From positions 50,111,185 through 50,175,184 of the forward strand of contig CM037598.1 in assembly GCA_021018995.1 (NCBI GenBank): 64,000 nt of DNA, given 5' to 3'. Below are positions 22,215-33,737 of this stretch, piece after piece. This DNA is from Chloranthus sessilifolius. Its lineage: Eukaryota; Streptophyta; Magnoliopsida; Chloranthales; Chloranthaceae. A program made the translations under genes and the position numbers. The notes under the pieces were generated by a model. That model worked only from the letters and a program-made list of their open reading frames with translations, was not told where the DNA came from and ran no database searches. How positions within the stretch are numbered: position 1 is the first letter of the stretch; each line of letters starts with the position of its first letter.

Positions 22215-24062
22215 TGTTGAGAACTAAAAAATACCATTTTTCACCCCTTAACCTGAGTCTTGATAGACCTTTGAGAGAACTAAATAAGTGTTTTAAGTGC
22301 TTATGTTTCAGCTAACAATAAAGATAGGCTTAACCATAAAAGCAGCTTAAAAGTGCCAAAAAGATGACAATCCATGTCGATCCAAAGGAAGAAAGAGAAG
22401 AGACAACCTCACTAGCTGTTAAAAGGTCCGAACTGAAGAGGCAAAGACCTGGTCTCAACCCAGAAAAGAAGTATGGAGCAATTCGAACAGAAAAATACAC
22501 TATAGAGTACTTTTCGCAAAGAACCTAAACTCTGCGAAAGGAACTAAAACTCCAGGCTTAGCTTTCGAAGAACACCTGAACTCTTCGAAGAGATGATTGA
22601 CCTTTTCGAAAAGAAGAAAACTCAATTCAATGTAACTGCGAACATTGTGAAAAGAGCTTCAGGAGTTACAACAGCTTGCAAAAAGTCCCCTAAGCTATGC
22701 GAAAAGGTATTCTGGAGATTCCCAGCTTTTGCAAGGGCAATTCTGTAATCTGTTTCATGCGTCCCAATGCATTTAAAAACCTAGGGACATTCCAGAGGAT
22801 TCTAAGCATGAAGCGAAGGCATATTCCACCCCACGTGAGCACCCAGAGATGAAATAACTTGGCGGGAACTTCTAGAAACTCTAACAGACTTTCAAAATGC
22901 ATAACAGAATTGATGCTTTTATCACCTGATTGGCTGAACCAAATCGAGAAATTTTGATTGGCCAGAACAGATCTGGATCCTTGTGCTCGACTACCATTGG
23001 TCGATACAGATCTGAGCACTTCTGATTGGTTGATACACATCTGAGCTGGACTTAGGGAAAACTATAAATAGACGAACCATTTGCCCAATTTGGGCATCTA
23101 GATTTTGAGTTTCATTCCTATTCCCCCATTTCCAAATCAGATAGTTTGTCTGAAATCCCTGTAATAGCCTCACTTTTACTTGCAATTGAGAGCTGTGAGA
23201 TACTTCTGTAATTCAAAGGAGAGTTGTATTCAAGACTACAAATCTGAGAGCTGTTAAGCTGTGCTCTGTAATTGTAATGGTGAATTTGAAAAGGTTGCTG
23301 TAAACCGTGCATTCTCCATTGGACTCATGTTAAGGGTTCCCTCTGATCTCCTTACTGCATTAGACTCCTTTAGATTTACTGTTTTTCATGCAATTTCCCT
23401 TCATTCATTAATCCTGTGAGAGTTAGTGTTTGTAACCTAGTCTCTCACGACATTTGTAGTGATGTTTCTTGTTCTAAATTAAGGATTTCGATTAAAGACT
23501 ATTGGATGGTTTGTGGCCATTAAAGTGGACAGACCATAGCCATAAGCTTAAACCTAATCCTTGAATTAGATTTATTTCTCTTACATCAGCGCTTGTAGCT
23601 AGATAAAGATTGGATCATCTCTTAGTTAAGCTGCAGTCATTCTCATTATATTTCAAGGACCAAATCAAAGTTAGATATTACTTCTCCATTTTTATAAGTT
23701 TACCTCAAATGTTCCCCCAACTCGGATCTGGATCATTTAGTTTAACTTTTACTTTTATCATTTAGTTAATGTGGCAAATTTAACCTCCCATCTTATGTGC
23801 TTTCTAGATAGGATAAGAGGCTAGATCTGGTAGCTCAGATCTGGAGGTTTATCTTGCATTTTAGACAAATTCTATGTGGACGATCTTTTACTCACTTACA
23901 TTTAAAACTTGCTACAATTGGCCCTGATCTTGCAGGCTAATTCACTTCTATCTGTGCTGATACTTCTTTACTCTTTTTAATATTCTAGATTCATTATAAC
24001 TTAGCAGTTGCAAACCTGTTTTCAAAACACAAATAAATCAAGCACACTTAGAAGCAACAACA
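22215..24062 (+). repeat. Element D 3' LTR
   Basis: 1848 bp, partner of 9812-11647. The array at 22510-22710 differs from the 5' LTR by a small indel that replaces one motif copy. TATAAATA is at 23063-23070 and the end block at 23872-23936. It ends AGCAACAACA, followed by CTCCT. Confidence 0.95.
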
Positions 24063-24067
24063 CTCCT

Positions 24068-25498
24068 ATTCAGAGCATTACAAATTTGGCCCAGCTAGTC
24101 CTTAATCTTCTTGATGCTCTATCCATGAGAATTGACAGTCTGCACTAAGCTCTCCAAGTTTTACATTGAAGCCAGCATCTGCTTTTCAAATAAAGAGGAT
24201 CTAGGCTATTGTGGGGGCAGGGCCAACTGGTTGGACGGTGGGGCAGGTAACAGAAAATTTTGCCTTGGTGGGTAACCTTGATTAAACTGGTTTTGGGGTC
24301 TATAAAGAGCTATCATTTGCTGTTGTTAGGGTTGAGGATATGAATCTTATCTCCACCTCATATTTCAGTGGTTCCTCCAAGAATACCCAGCAGCCTGCTG
24401 CCCAAAAGTTTGAGCAGCATTGACTTACTCCATAACAAAATCTGGAAACTGGGTGGCAGATAGACAATCATTAATAGAATGTGTGGGAGATTGGCATATC
24501 AAACATGCCTCCTCAACCTGTGCAACCATTCGGGGCTGCATCACATTCTTCAATTTGTCAAACTTCAAGCTCAGGTTGTCCACCTTCCTCTCCAGATCAC
24601 CTTGCACCTTCACTTCAAATATTCCACCTCTAGGGGTGGCCTCTTTTACCATCTTAGCTAAAGTCCGGCTATCATTGCTTGATAGAGACTCCTGTTGTAT
24701 GGAATTTTCTCCTATTATGTCAAACAACTCCCAAGCTTCCTCAGATGTCTTGTGGAGGTAACTATCACCACAGGAAGCATCCACCATATCCCTGCTCTTG
24801 GAATTAATTCCTTGATAAAATACTTGGACAAGCTCCCACATTGGGATTTGGTGGTGGGGGCATTGTTTTAACATCCCCTGAAATATTTTCCAATCTTCAT
24901 AAAAATCCTTAGTGGAGAACTGAGTGAATGACAAAATATTTGTCCTCATCTAGCTGGTTTTATTCATGGGAAAGAATTGGGCCAGAAATTTGGTTTGAAG
25001 GTCACTCCATGACTGTATGTTATTGGCTGAGAGCTTTGACAGCCATATGCTAGCTTTGTCTTTTAGTGAGAAAGGAAAAGGCCTCAGTTTGGTGGCCTCA
25101 GGCCCCAAGCCAGTAATATTGAAGGTAGTGCAAAGTGCTAAAAATTGGTCTATATGCTTATAGGGATCTTCTTTACTAAGCTCATAAAATAAAGGCAGCA
25201 TATTGATGGTGGAGGATTTAATCTCATAAGTCCCTTCAACAGAGGGGAATTGAATGCAGAAGGGAGAGGTGTACTCCCAAGGTGCATTGTACTCCTTTAA
25301 TGTTCTCTGCCTCTTAGCCATGATAGCTGGTTCAGTTTCAATAGCAGAGCCCTGTGGGATGCGTCTAGGTTTAAGGATTCTTTTAACCTCTAGATTTGGA
25401 AGTTCTAGCCCATGGTTTAAAGACCTTCTACCATACATATACTCACACCCATAGGAAGTACAGAAAATGCTCACAAGCGCACACAAAGAATATTTCAA
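24068..25498 (-). pseudogene. Element C gag
   Basis: Two in-frame open stretches on the minus strand (25498-24950 and 24949-24425) are separated by one TAG that replaces Gln in the KTSQLR context seen in D. The capsid-like block KEDPYKHIDQFLALC..FPFSLKDKASIWL, the segment QCPHHQIPMWELVQVFYQGI and a CLICQSPTHSINDC zinc knuckle are present. A damaged Gln/Pro-rich tail runs to 24068, where insertion D cuts it; the last codons are at 9713-9806. No protease or RT follows in the rejoined element. Confidence 0.85.
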
Positions 25499-25759
25499 AC
25501 AAAAATTAATAACTACACAGATTTACACTAAATAAACAACAGGGAAGTAAACATAAATGGACTGAGATTTAGGGGAAAGTCAGTGCAAACAGAGCTAGCT
25601 TCACTCCAACTGTAGCTCTAACTTTTTCCTTCTTCTGCTGTCCATTTCTGCAAAATTCCATAAAGAATCAGTAGTACTTTTATTCTAGTTTAGGTACAGC
25701 TACAAAGAATTTGGAAATCTAAATTATAGTACAACTCAGGTGTACTAAAAAGATCAATA

Positions 25760-25777
25760 TCCTCGGCAACGGCGCCA
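25760..25777 (-). promoter_or_regulatory. Primer-binding site of element C, tRNA-Asp
   Basis: The minus strand reads TGGCGCCGTTGCCGAGGA, one mismatch from the complement of plant tRNA-Asp, 6 nt inside the 5' LTR end. Confidence 0.88.
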
Positions 25778-25783
25778 AAAACT

Positions 25784-28464
25784 TGTTGTTGGACTACTGG
25801 TGCTGTTTATTGTTTGTTTGGTGGAAACAAATTTAAAGACAAAGTAAAATAAAAGAATGGATTCAGCACAACCAAGGTAATCCTAGACCTGCAAGATACA
25901 GGGCCTATTATAGCAAGTTTTAATAAGTAAGAGTTTGTCCCACAGATAAATTGATCTAGAACCCAAAATGGGCTATAGCCTCCAGATCTGGCTACAGATC
26001 TGACAATCCTAAAGAAAGGGAGCTGGGTGTCACGACTATACTAAATTAATCCTAACAATAGAAAAATAAAATATAGCCCTATCCTAAAGAAAGGGTTAAG
26101 AAGAAGATGGTGATGGTGTGTTCTAAAACAAAATATAAAAATTGGTGAGAAGTAAGCAGGTTAAGTTCAGAGTTAAAGCAGTAATGTAACTCAAATTTAG
26201 TCTGTCTCTACAGTGCTCCTTGCTGAGACGCTATCAAAAGCCTCAACAAGGTAGAAGTGTCCAACTTAACCCATGCCATTTGGGGTGCTCTTAAGGCTAT
26301 AGGCTGTCCACTCAAATGGTCACAACCTATTCGATAGAGTTTATCAAATCCCATTGATCAAGCTAAAAGTTGCTAATCTAATCCAGAGGAGTGGACTGAT
26401 CATTTCCCCAACCACTGGACTACATCAGGCCATGAATACTATTGTAGCACTATGTAATGCCAGTGCTACAATCTACACAGACCTGTGCACAGATCTGACT
26501 GACATCCATAGGTATTCCAACCCATAAAATCCTAAGTGCTTTGCCAAGGGCAACGACTCACTAGTGCCCATAAAAAGAACCATGTAATAGGTTGAATAAG
26601 GCTCTAGATTCAACTGGTCATTACTACAAAAGGCCTGTAATGACTCAGCCTTAAGCTGTAACTACTACAGAGATATCAGGTCTAACATCTGATATCGGTT
26701 AGGTAAAATAGAGGGGAGTCAGTTCCTGTACAAACCTCCTCACAAGGTTTTAGAAGCTCATGTGCAGCGGAGAAGAATCTTTCTCAAACATGTGGCTGGA
26801 CACCACCTTAGGGCTATGCTCTGTCCACTCAAATAGTCACAAGGTATCCCATTGGTCTGTCCATACCATAGAGGTCTGAGAAAGAGCATGAAAACTACTA
26901 TAACCACCATGGTCCATAGGCCTCCAAGTTCCTCAGATCTCACTACAGATCTAACATTACTTTCCATGGGGCTATCAAACCAAGGGAAATCAGATGGTAA
27001 ACAATAGATCTACTGGAAACTAAATGGGCTCATCCCAAATAGATGGATCCTATAGACATCTAAAGAAACTATAAGATCTTTAGATTCAATTAATCATTAA
27101 AATAATAATCCATTAATAGCAGGAAAACTTATACTGAACTGCCTCCAGGTTGCAACCTGTATGCAACTGCTCATCAAAAATCCCAATGTATGCAAAACCT
27201 ATTACAAACTGAAATAAACTAAACCTAACTGATTACAAGGGGATTAGCCAGCAAGTGTTGGGCTAAGAGAGAAGAAAAATGGGAAAAAGAGGTGATCAAA
27301 CCCTAACCCTAGCCTGCTGGAGCTCTCAGCCGACAGAGAATGAAAAGAAGGGTCAATCCTAAAACTAAACTCTAAGTGTAGCTTATATACTCTGTCCATA
27401 CGGCCTTGGCTCTAAAGAGATTAATCCTAATTTTTCCAGTAGACGTGGCACTATTATAACCCTTGAATGCCTTAAGATGTGCGCCTTGAAATCTATGCCT
27501 CGAGAAGTGTGCCCTAGCCTTGGGAAATTCCTAAAAGGTCCTTGAGTTAAAACTGAGAAGTGGGGAGCCCGTGCTTCACGGGGCTGGCATATGCATTCAT
27601 TCATTCATTCGCGTAGTTGTAGAGCCTTCACGGAGTAACTTTTGGTTGGTGAGAAGTGCTCACTCGCATAGTAAATCTTTAGTTAATCACGTTGTTCCTT
27701 TGCGCTGCAATTCTATCGTAGAGATGATCTGGAGTACCTAGACTTCTCGCGCAGTAGAGCTTTAGAAGCTCTCTCTCGCTGGGTACTCGCGTAGGTATGC
27801 TCCTGCGCTCGCATTGTAATTTGTAAAGCTTTAGAGTGCGTGAGATCTACGCAAGGATAATTCTAGGCATCTCTCTCTTCCAGGGCCATGCACGAACTCT
27901 GTGAGGTGGAATTTTGTTTAGTACACACATGGACTCGCTATGTTCTTCACGCGGCTGCTTTAAGGCTTGATCTCCGCGAGAGCTTTGTGACAACAAATTC
28001 TGAGGATTTTAATCTGTGAGATCTTTGTGATGTCTTTACAGCTCTCCTCTTGACTGCACGTCCTATCTGCGTGAGGGTATCTTCCACTGCATCCTTAGCT
28101 TCGCGAGGGACCTTCTCAACTCTGCGAGATCTGTCTTTCTATGCTCTGATGCATTGCACGTGCTGCTATTACAGTTTCTCCATTCTCAGCCAACTTCATC
28201 CATCTGCTAGGCTTTTGGTCAATGATGACCAGCAAATGAGTCACCATGGTGAGCACTACCAGGGTGTTCCATTAGGCTTTGGCTCAGCTGTCATCTTTGC
28301 ATGTCTTCTTCCTCTTCTTTGGGCCAATAAGGATGGATTTTGTATTAAGCTACACAGATTATTACTAACTACAAAACACACTTAACAAATGATTATTAGT
28401 CTACTTCAACATCTATCAAAGGCTAGGTTAAGAGGTGAAAAGTGGTACTTTTCTGTGAATAACA
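25784..28464 (-). repeat. Element C 5' LTR
   Basis: 2681 bp, partner of 1882-4535. The minus-strand TATATAAG is at 27389-27382 and the array at about 27600-28130. The inner boundary could be 25784 or 25787 because TGTTG is repeated there. Confidence 0.9.
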
Positions 28465-28469
28465 CCTCA

Positions 28470-28990
28470 CGAGTTGGCCTGGAGCAGCTTAAAAGCGACT
28501 ATATTTCTTCAACCCCGCGAACTGGAGCAGGGAGCAACATTGCATGAGAACCACGCGATCTTGAGCTGTGCAAATGAAGAAAGGAATTGAACCCAATGAG
28601 ATCCTTGTGAGTTGGGGTTTCTGAAGCTCCATTTATCTTCATCCAAGCGAGCAAGGAGTTGTTGAAGCGGAGCCCCGCGAGATGCTGGTTCCAGAATGCA
28701 TTAAATGTTCATCCTCGCAAGGAGCTTACAAGCTATTTATACTTCATCCTCCCGAGAAGGAAGAGATGGATTAGCTGAGTATATCCATCCTCGTGAGCAG
28801 CAAAGCTGCTATATTATTTTATGAGGACATCCTCGCAAGCTGAAGTTTCAACAGTTATTTATCCTCGCGAGAAGCTGCTTGGAAGCCCATATATATTCAT
28901 CCTCGCGAGAGCTTAGCGAGGGTAGACCTGAAGCTGCTCCTTGCTATTCACGAGCTGAAGTCTTGGAGCCCAATCTTTGCGAACCTCAAT
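28470..28990 (+). promoter_or_regulatory. Element B LTR motif array, part 2
   Basis: CATCCTCGCGAG-type words recur about every 40-60 bp: CCCGCGAACTGG, CCCGCGAGATGC, ATCCTCGCAAGG, ATCCTCGTGAGC, ATCCTCGCAAGC, ATCCTCGCGAGAAGC and CATCCTCGCGAGAGC. They lie 180-700 bp before the LTR TATA box. Confidence 0.55.
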
Positions 28991-29170
28991 TTCCAGTAGC
29001 AGCACATCCAACTCAAGGATACTTTGGGGTTTTTCACACATTTTTAGGGCACACCTTCCAAGGTGCCCTAACTATTTCACACAACCCAAGGTAATCCAAG
29101 GGTCACGGATGTGCCACTCCAAAGCATCTCAAATCGGATTGGCCAATGTAATTGAGGGTCATGGGTTCTT

Positions 29171-29178
29171 TATATAAG
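29171..29178 (+). promoter_or_regulatory. TATA box of element B LTR
   Basis: TATATAAG downstream of the array; this supports + orientation of the solo LTR. Confidence 0.6.
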
Positions 29179-30500
29179 GGGTTGTTATCTATTTTGTAAG
29201 GCAGCCAGGAATAGCCCGGTTCACTTAGGTTTTCATGTAGGGTTTTATTTTAAGGTTTATGTTAGGATTTCTTTTATTCCTTTCCCTTTCTTCTTACCCT
29301 AGCATAGCAGCAATGCTGGGCTAGGTTCTATGTAATAGTTAGTTTTATTTCATATTTTGCAATCGGTATTGTTTATAAAGAGAGGAGCTGTTTTGAGGAT
29401 TGCACAGGCTGCTGCCTTGTGGCAGATCATTGTAAGCTTTATTTTTATCAATAAATTATTGTTTTTAATGCTTCATTAAATCTCTATTTTCTCTGTGTTT
29501 TCTCATGGAATTTTATGGGTTTAATGCTCCCATGGTTGCCTGCGCTTGTAGCCTTACAACCATGGTGGCAACAGTAGCTTTATTGCTCTGTCTAATCATT
29601 TGTGTGGAAGGGAGCCACTAGGATAGTCTGTGACTATTTGAGTGGACAAACTATAATCTTAAGGAAGGTCTTCCTCACAAATCTGAGATGGATTCTTCTT
29701 CTCTACACATGAGCTTGTATCCTTGTGAGAGATTGTGCAGAGCCAAACTCTCCTCTGTTTTGCATCACCATTATCAAAGGTTAGATCTGAGTTTTATAGT
29801 GATTGCAGACTTGTTAGCTGAGTCATTCCAAGCCTTTTATAGTAATGACCAGCTAAGCTTAAGTCCTCATTCAGTCTGAGATTTCAGGTGGTTCCCACTT
29901 GAAATCCTAGATCTATTTGCCCCTATGAATGCATGAGCTTGTAGCCTTGCAAACATAGTGTCTACAATGGTTTTCATAGTTGATTTGATCCATTGAATGG
30001 AGGAAATCTATTGGATAGTCCGTGACCATTTAAGTGGACGGATTATAGCCTTAAGATCAATCCACTCTCTTGGGTTAGGTCAGATTTCTAAGGTGACCAA
30101 TAGGATTTGACCATCTCTATTGGATAGTTTGTGACCATTTGAGTAGATAGATTATAGCCTTAAGAGTTGTCTAAGTGGCACGGGTTGATTTGGATACTTA
30201 TACCTTGCACTTGTGCTTGTAGCCAAGTGAAGGACTGCTGCATTTCCATTTCTAGATCTGAGTTGCATCACTGATTTAACCCTAGCAGTCTACTTCTTTA
30301 TCACTTTATGTTATTTTCTCACACCACATCCATCCTATTTTCCCTTTTTCTTTTAGTTGTAGTTTATTTCTGCCTTTAGTTTTAGGTTTATTTTTGTGAC
30401 ACCTAAACTTCCTCTCTTTACCCTTAGGTTTAGAGTTGTCAGATCTGTAGCTAAATCTGGAGGTTACTATACACCCTTAGAGGTTTCAGATCAATACTCC

Positions 30501-30559
30501 CTATGGGACAAACTCTTACTTCGTAAAACTTGCTACAACAAACCCTGGATTCTTACAGG
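30501..30559 (+). other. Shared Athila LTR-end block (element B copy)
   Basis: Words CTATGGGACAAACTCTTACTT, AAAACTTGCTACAA and CCCTGGATTCTTACAGG. The same order occurs near the LTR ends of C (25883-25945, 1986-2045), D (11458-11521, 23872-23936), F (47520-47600) and G (63908-63966), although the LTRs are otherwise unlike. Confidence 0.6.
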
Positions 30560-30703
30560 TCTGTGGATTTTGGTTTTATGCTTTTGTGTGTTCATTCCAT
30601 CTTTTAATTTTGTTTTATTTTATTTTTTTATGTGTGATTCTTTCCACCTCTTTTTTCAAACTAATAAAAATAAGCACACTACTGAAATTAGTCCAACAAA
30701 CAG

Positions 30704-31070
30704 CGGAAAGAAAAGATTCCCTATGTAGTTTATTATGCGAGTTGTACCTTAATTGAAGCACAAGTTAACTACACCACTACTAAGAAAGAACTTCTCACTA
30801 TCATATTTTCATTAGACAAATTTCGACCATATCTATTGGGATCTAAAACTATCATTTTTTTGGATCACTCTGCACTCAAATATTTATTGGCAAAAAAGGA
30901 TGCCAAACCGAGACTAATCCAGTGGGTCCTACTTTTGTAGGAATTTGACTTCGAAATAAAGGACAAGAAGAGAGTTGAAAATGTAGTGGCGGATCATCTG
31001 TCCAGATTTGAGATGCCTCAGACCATCAGTGAAGAACCTCTCCATGATACCTTTCCCGACGAATAACTTT
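30704..31070 (+). pseudogene. Element A RNase H, second part
   Basis: Continues the RNase H cut at 785: [22 protein letters not shown] and VENVVADHLSRF are visible, holding the Glu and Asp catalytic positions. TAG and TAA codons (about 30940 and 31064) break it. The fit with 1-785 is the main proof that B is an insertion. Confidence 0.9.
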
Positions 31071-32383
31071 TTGTCATACACATAACAGTTCCATGGTATG
31101 CCAATATTGTAAATTATTTGGCAACAGGTAAGATCCCCCCAAACTGGTCCAATCAAGACATATATTTTCTTTTCCAATGCTAAATATTATATTTGGGAGG
31201 ACCCAGACCTATTTAAAATATGCTCAGACCAAATAATTCGAAAATATGTACCCGACAGTGACACCTATAATATCCTACAATTTTGTCACACATATGCTTG
31301 TGGGGGCCACTTCGGTGATAAGAAAATGGTTGCCAAGGTACTACAATCAGAATTTTTTTGGCCATCATTATTCAAGGATGCTCAGCAATTTTGTCAGGCC
31401 TACGATCGATGCCAGAAATCAGGTTCCATGTCCCGAAGGAATATGATGCCCTTACATCCGATTTTGGTCGCAGAACCCTTTGATGTATGGGGCATAGACT
31501 TTATGGGCCCATTCCCACCCTCATACGATTTTATTTATATACTTGTAGCCATTGACCACGTATCCAAATGGGTCGAAGCATCAGCCACAAGGACTAATGA
31601 TCATAAGGTAGTACTCTCTTTTATCAAAGAAAATATATTTGCACGATTTGGTACCCCATGGGTTATTATAAGTGACGGGGGCAGTCATTTTTGCAACAGG
31701 TATTTCGACAGTCTACTAAAAAAATATGGGGTTACACATAAGATCGCAACCCCTATCACCCTCAGATCAGTGGTCAAATAGAATTTTCTAACCATGAAAT
31801 AAAGAAAATTTTAGAAAGAACCATTAGACCTGATAGAAAGGATTGGTCCCTAAGACTACATGATGCTCTATGGGCATACAGAACTGCCTACAAAACCTCC
31901 ATTGGTATGTAACCTTTTAGACTAGTATACGATAAGGCTTGTCATTTACCTGTCGAATTAGAGCATAAAGCTTTCTGGGTAATTAAGACACTTAATTTCG
32001 AACTACTTACATCCGGAGAACAACGAAAGCTTGAACTTAATGAGTTCGAAGAAATTCGAAATGATGCTCATCATAATGCTCGAATTTATAAGGCAAAAAC
32101 TAAAGCATTTCACGATAAAAACATTTTACGAAAGAGTTTTGAGTCAGGACAATAAGTCTGGCTATACAAATCAAGGTTAAAGTTGTTCCCTGAAAAATTA
32201 CGAAGTCGTTGGGACGGACCCTATAATATCATAGAAATATTTCCTCACGAGGCTGTCACTATTCAGGATCCCAAGGATAATCGTACATTTAAGGTTAATG
32301 GGCAAAGACTTAAACTAATGGTAACCTTACAAGAAAAAGACGCAGTGGTCATAATGTCACTAAAAGACCCAGAGTATGTCTAA
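31071..32383 (+). pseudogene. Element A integrase
   Basis: A zinc-binding region (HAYACGGHFGDKK..RCQKSG across frames, 31280-31420), then the core [32 protein letters not shown] and an out-of-frame HPQISGQIE, so the catalytic Glu codon is retained in A, unlike D. The C-terminal part, to the stop at 32381-32383, has FPEKLRSRWDGPYNI and KVNGQRLK. A deletion near 31757, TAG near 31780, TAA near 31911 and TAA near 32152 disable it. Confidence 0.88.
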
Positions 32384-32481
32384 TATACTCTTAGGCGATT
32401 GTCATGCTGCCGACTCATCCGTAGTAATTTTGTAAACTTGTAGATGTACCATAAGAATTTTTAATAAGAAGATACGAAAAA

Positions 32482-33000
32482 TTGTAGTGATTACAATTTC
32501 TCGTACCTATTATACAATCGTAGCGATTACGAATAATTAATGCAAGCGTGAATTTAACCGAATACCTAGCTATCGCATGGACACAACTTTCGATAACAAA
32601 GTGTCGCCTCAATTCACGTTGCGCAGACACGTCTTTCACCATTAATAGATATACCAACTGGTTACACTCCTCAATGCCAACCATAACTTCCATTAATAGC
32701 GACTGTTCACATTCCGAATTCACTATAAATAAAGCCCTACATATCTAGTACCATCATTCCATTCCATTTACATCTTCAACATATTCACAATGGCAAACCC
32801 ATCAAATTGGTCTAATTCACCAGAGCATTCACTCACCTCCTCCTACGCCACGAGGAGGAACTCTCAAAGATCCTCGAGGAAAGGAGGCAAATAATTAATG
32901 AAATCATCAACCACTTCTCCTCCCTAGCACCTCCTCCACCCCCCACTTCATCTTCATATTCCCCACCGCAACCTCCTAAATCCTCCTAAATCCTCCTAAC
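32482..33000 (+). pseudogene. Element A internal TATA box and small damaged ORF
   Basis: After integrase there are two inverted-repeat words, TTGTA-N5-TACAA (32482-32496) and TCGTA-N5-TACGA (32518-32532), then TATAAATA (32723-32730), then an ATG at 32790 (MANPSNWSNSPEH). With one frameshift the reading continues as HEEELSKILEERRQIINEI and a short Pro-rich end near 32985. This matches the position of array, TATA and extra ORF in C, D and F, but the product would be only about 65 residues. It could be a remnant or a reduced ORF. Confidence 0.4.
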
Positions 33001-33522
33001 CGCCCTTTTCCCTTTTCTATTAGATGCACCTACTTCTAGGGCGTGTTCCTATCTTTTGTTATGGGCGACAATATTTTGAAATCCGAGGATCGAACTTTAT
33101 CGAAGACGAATCCTTCTCTCGAACGTTGCTACCAGTGTCTAAAATAGTGTGTGTCTAGATTTTTCTAGGAATTTCTTTGATGTAATTAGTTTTCTTGTCA
33201 TATGACTATAATTAGTTTCTTTATAGAAATAGTTTTTTATATAATTGTTGATTCAAATGTTTATGTTTCATTATTTTTATATATTTTTTTTACTAACAGC
33301 GTGTGTTACTAACATTACTAACAATTTTTTTACTAACATCAAACATTTAACTTTATAAAATTGGAAGTATTTTTCTCCTAAGTTTGGGGGAAGAATATTT
33401 GATTTTTTTTTCAGATTATATACCCGGTTACTAACATAGCAGTAAAGTAATAGGTAACTTTTCCTGTATGTCCCCTATTTTGCATAATGAGGACATTGTC
33501 CTATTTAAGTTTGGCAGGGATA

Positions 33523-33600
33523 CAACACCTTTGTATAGAATAGTTTAGTTTTCTTTTTAGTCAACACCTTTGTATAGAATAGTTTAGTTTTCTTTTTAGT
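33523..33600 (+). repeat. Perfect 39-bp tandem duplication
   Basis: The unit beginning CAACACCTTTGTATAG occurs at 33523-33561 and again at 33562-33600 without visible difference, so it is recent relative to the decayed host element. Confidence 0.85.
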
Positions 33601-33691
33601 TTTTTTTTTTGTAGAAATTTTAAATTTTTAATTTCTTTTCTTTTTTTAATTTATTTTTTTTAGATAAGTTAATCATTATATGCAAATTATG

Positions 33692-33695
33692 AAAA

Positions 33696-33736
<41 letters not shown>
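33692..33736. repeat. Poly-A plus (TA)n microsatellite
   Basis: A run of A followed by about 15 TA units. Confidence 0.95.

Positions 33737-33737
<1 letters not shown>

Larger units (their letters stand above)
9812..24062 (+). mobile_element. Element D: complete Athila-type element with extra ORF
   Basis: D has LTRs 9812-11647 and 22215-24062, an exact CTCCT duplication, a tRNA-Asp primer site (11654-11671), gag, protease, RT-RNase H, integrase, a motif array with TATA-like box, an extra ORF (17984-20443), two polypurine tracts and a conserved 3' block. The order gag-PR-RT-RH-INT with no chromodomain, a DLGAS protease and the tRNA-Asp primer fit Athila. The LTRs differ by scattered substitutions and small indels. 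Several frameshifts and a changed integrase catalytic residue make this copy inactive. Confidence 0.95.
1882..28464 (-). mobile_element. Element C: Athila-type element without pol, interrupted by D
   Basis: C lies on the minus strand. Its 5' LTR is 25784-28464, tRNA-Asp primer site 25760-25777, gag 24068-25498 plus the tail 9713-9806 left of insertion D, motif array 9071-9375, extra ORF 8678 to about 6500, and 3' LTR 1882-4535. No protease, RT, RNase H or integrase is present: gag C-terminal codons pass within about 340 bp into the array. C is therefore a non-autonomous element keeping gag and the extra ORF. Its LTRs differ more than those of D or F, so it is older, which agrees with the nesting order. 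Confidence 0.88.
791..30698 (+). mobile_element. Element B: solo LTR (about 3.3 kb), itself interrupted by C
   Basis: B consists of 791-1881 and 28465-30698. It begins TGTTAG, ends CCAACA and is flanked by a 5-bp duplication. No primer site, gag or pol is found between its ends, so it is best read as a solo LTR left by LTR-LTR recombination. Its start resembles the LTR start of D. Its last 200 bp carry the block shared by the other Athila LTRs (30501-30559). A TATA box is at 29171-29178, which fits + orientation. Arrays of CATCCTCGCGAG-like units lie upstream of it. Confidence 0.8.

Noticed and set aside
29688-29879. Small ORFs in LTRs (for example 63 codons at 29688, 134 codons at 3775)
   Set aside because: Not conserved between LTR partners or with other elements; chance ORFs.
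791-30698. Element B as a complete non-autonomous element with its own internal region
   Set aside because: No primer site, polypurine tract or repeated ends inside; one TG...CA unit with a duplication fits a solo LTR better.
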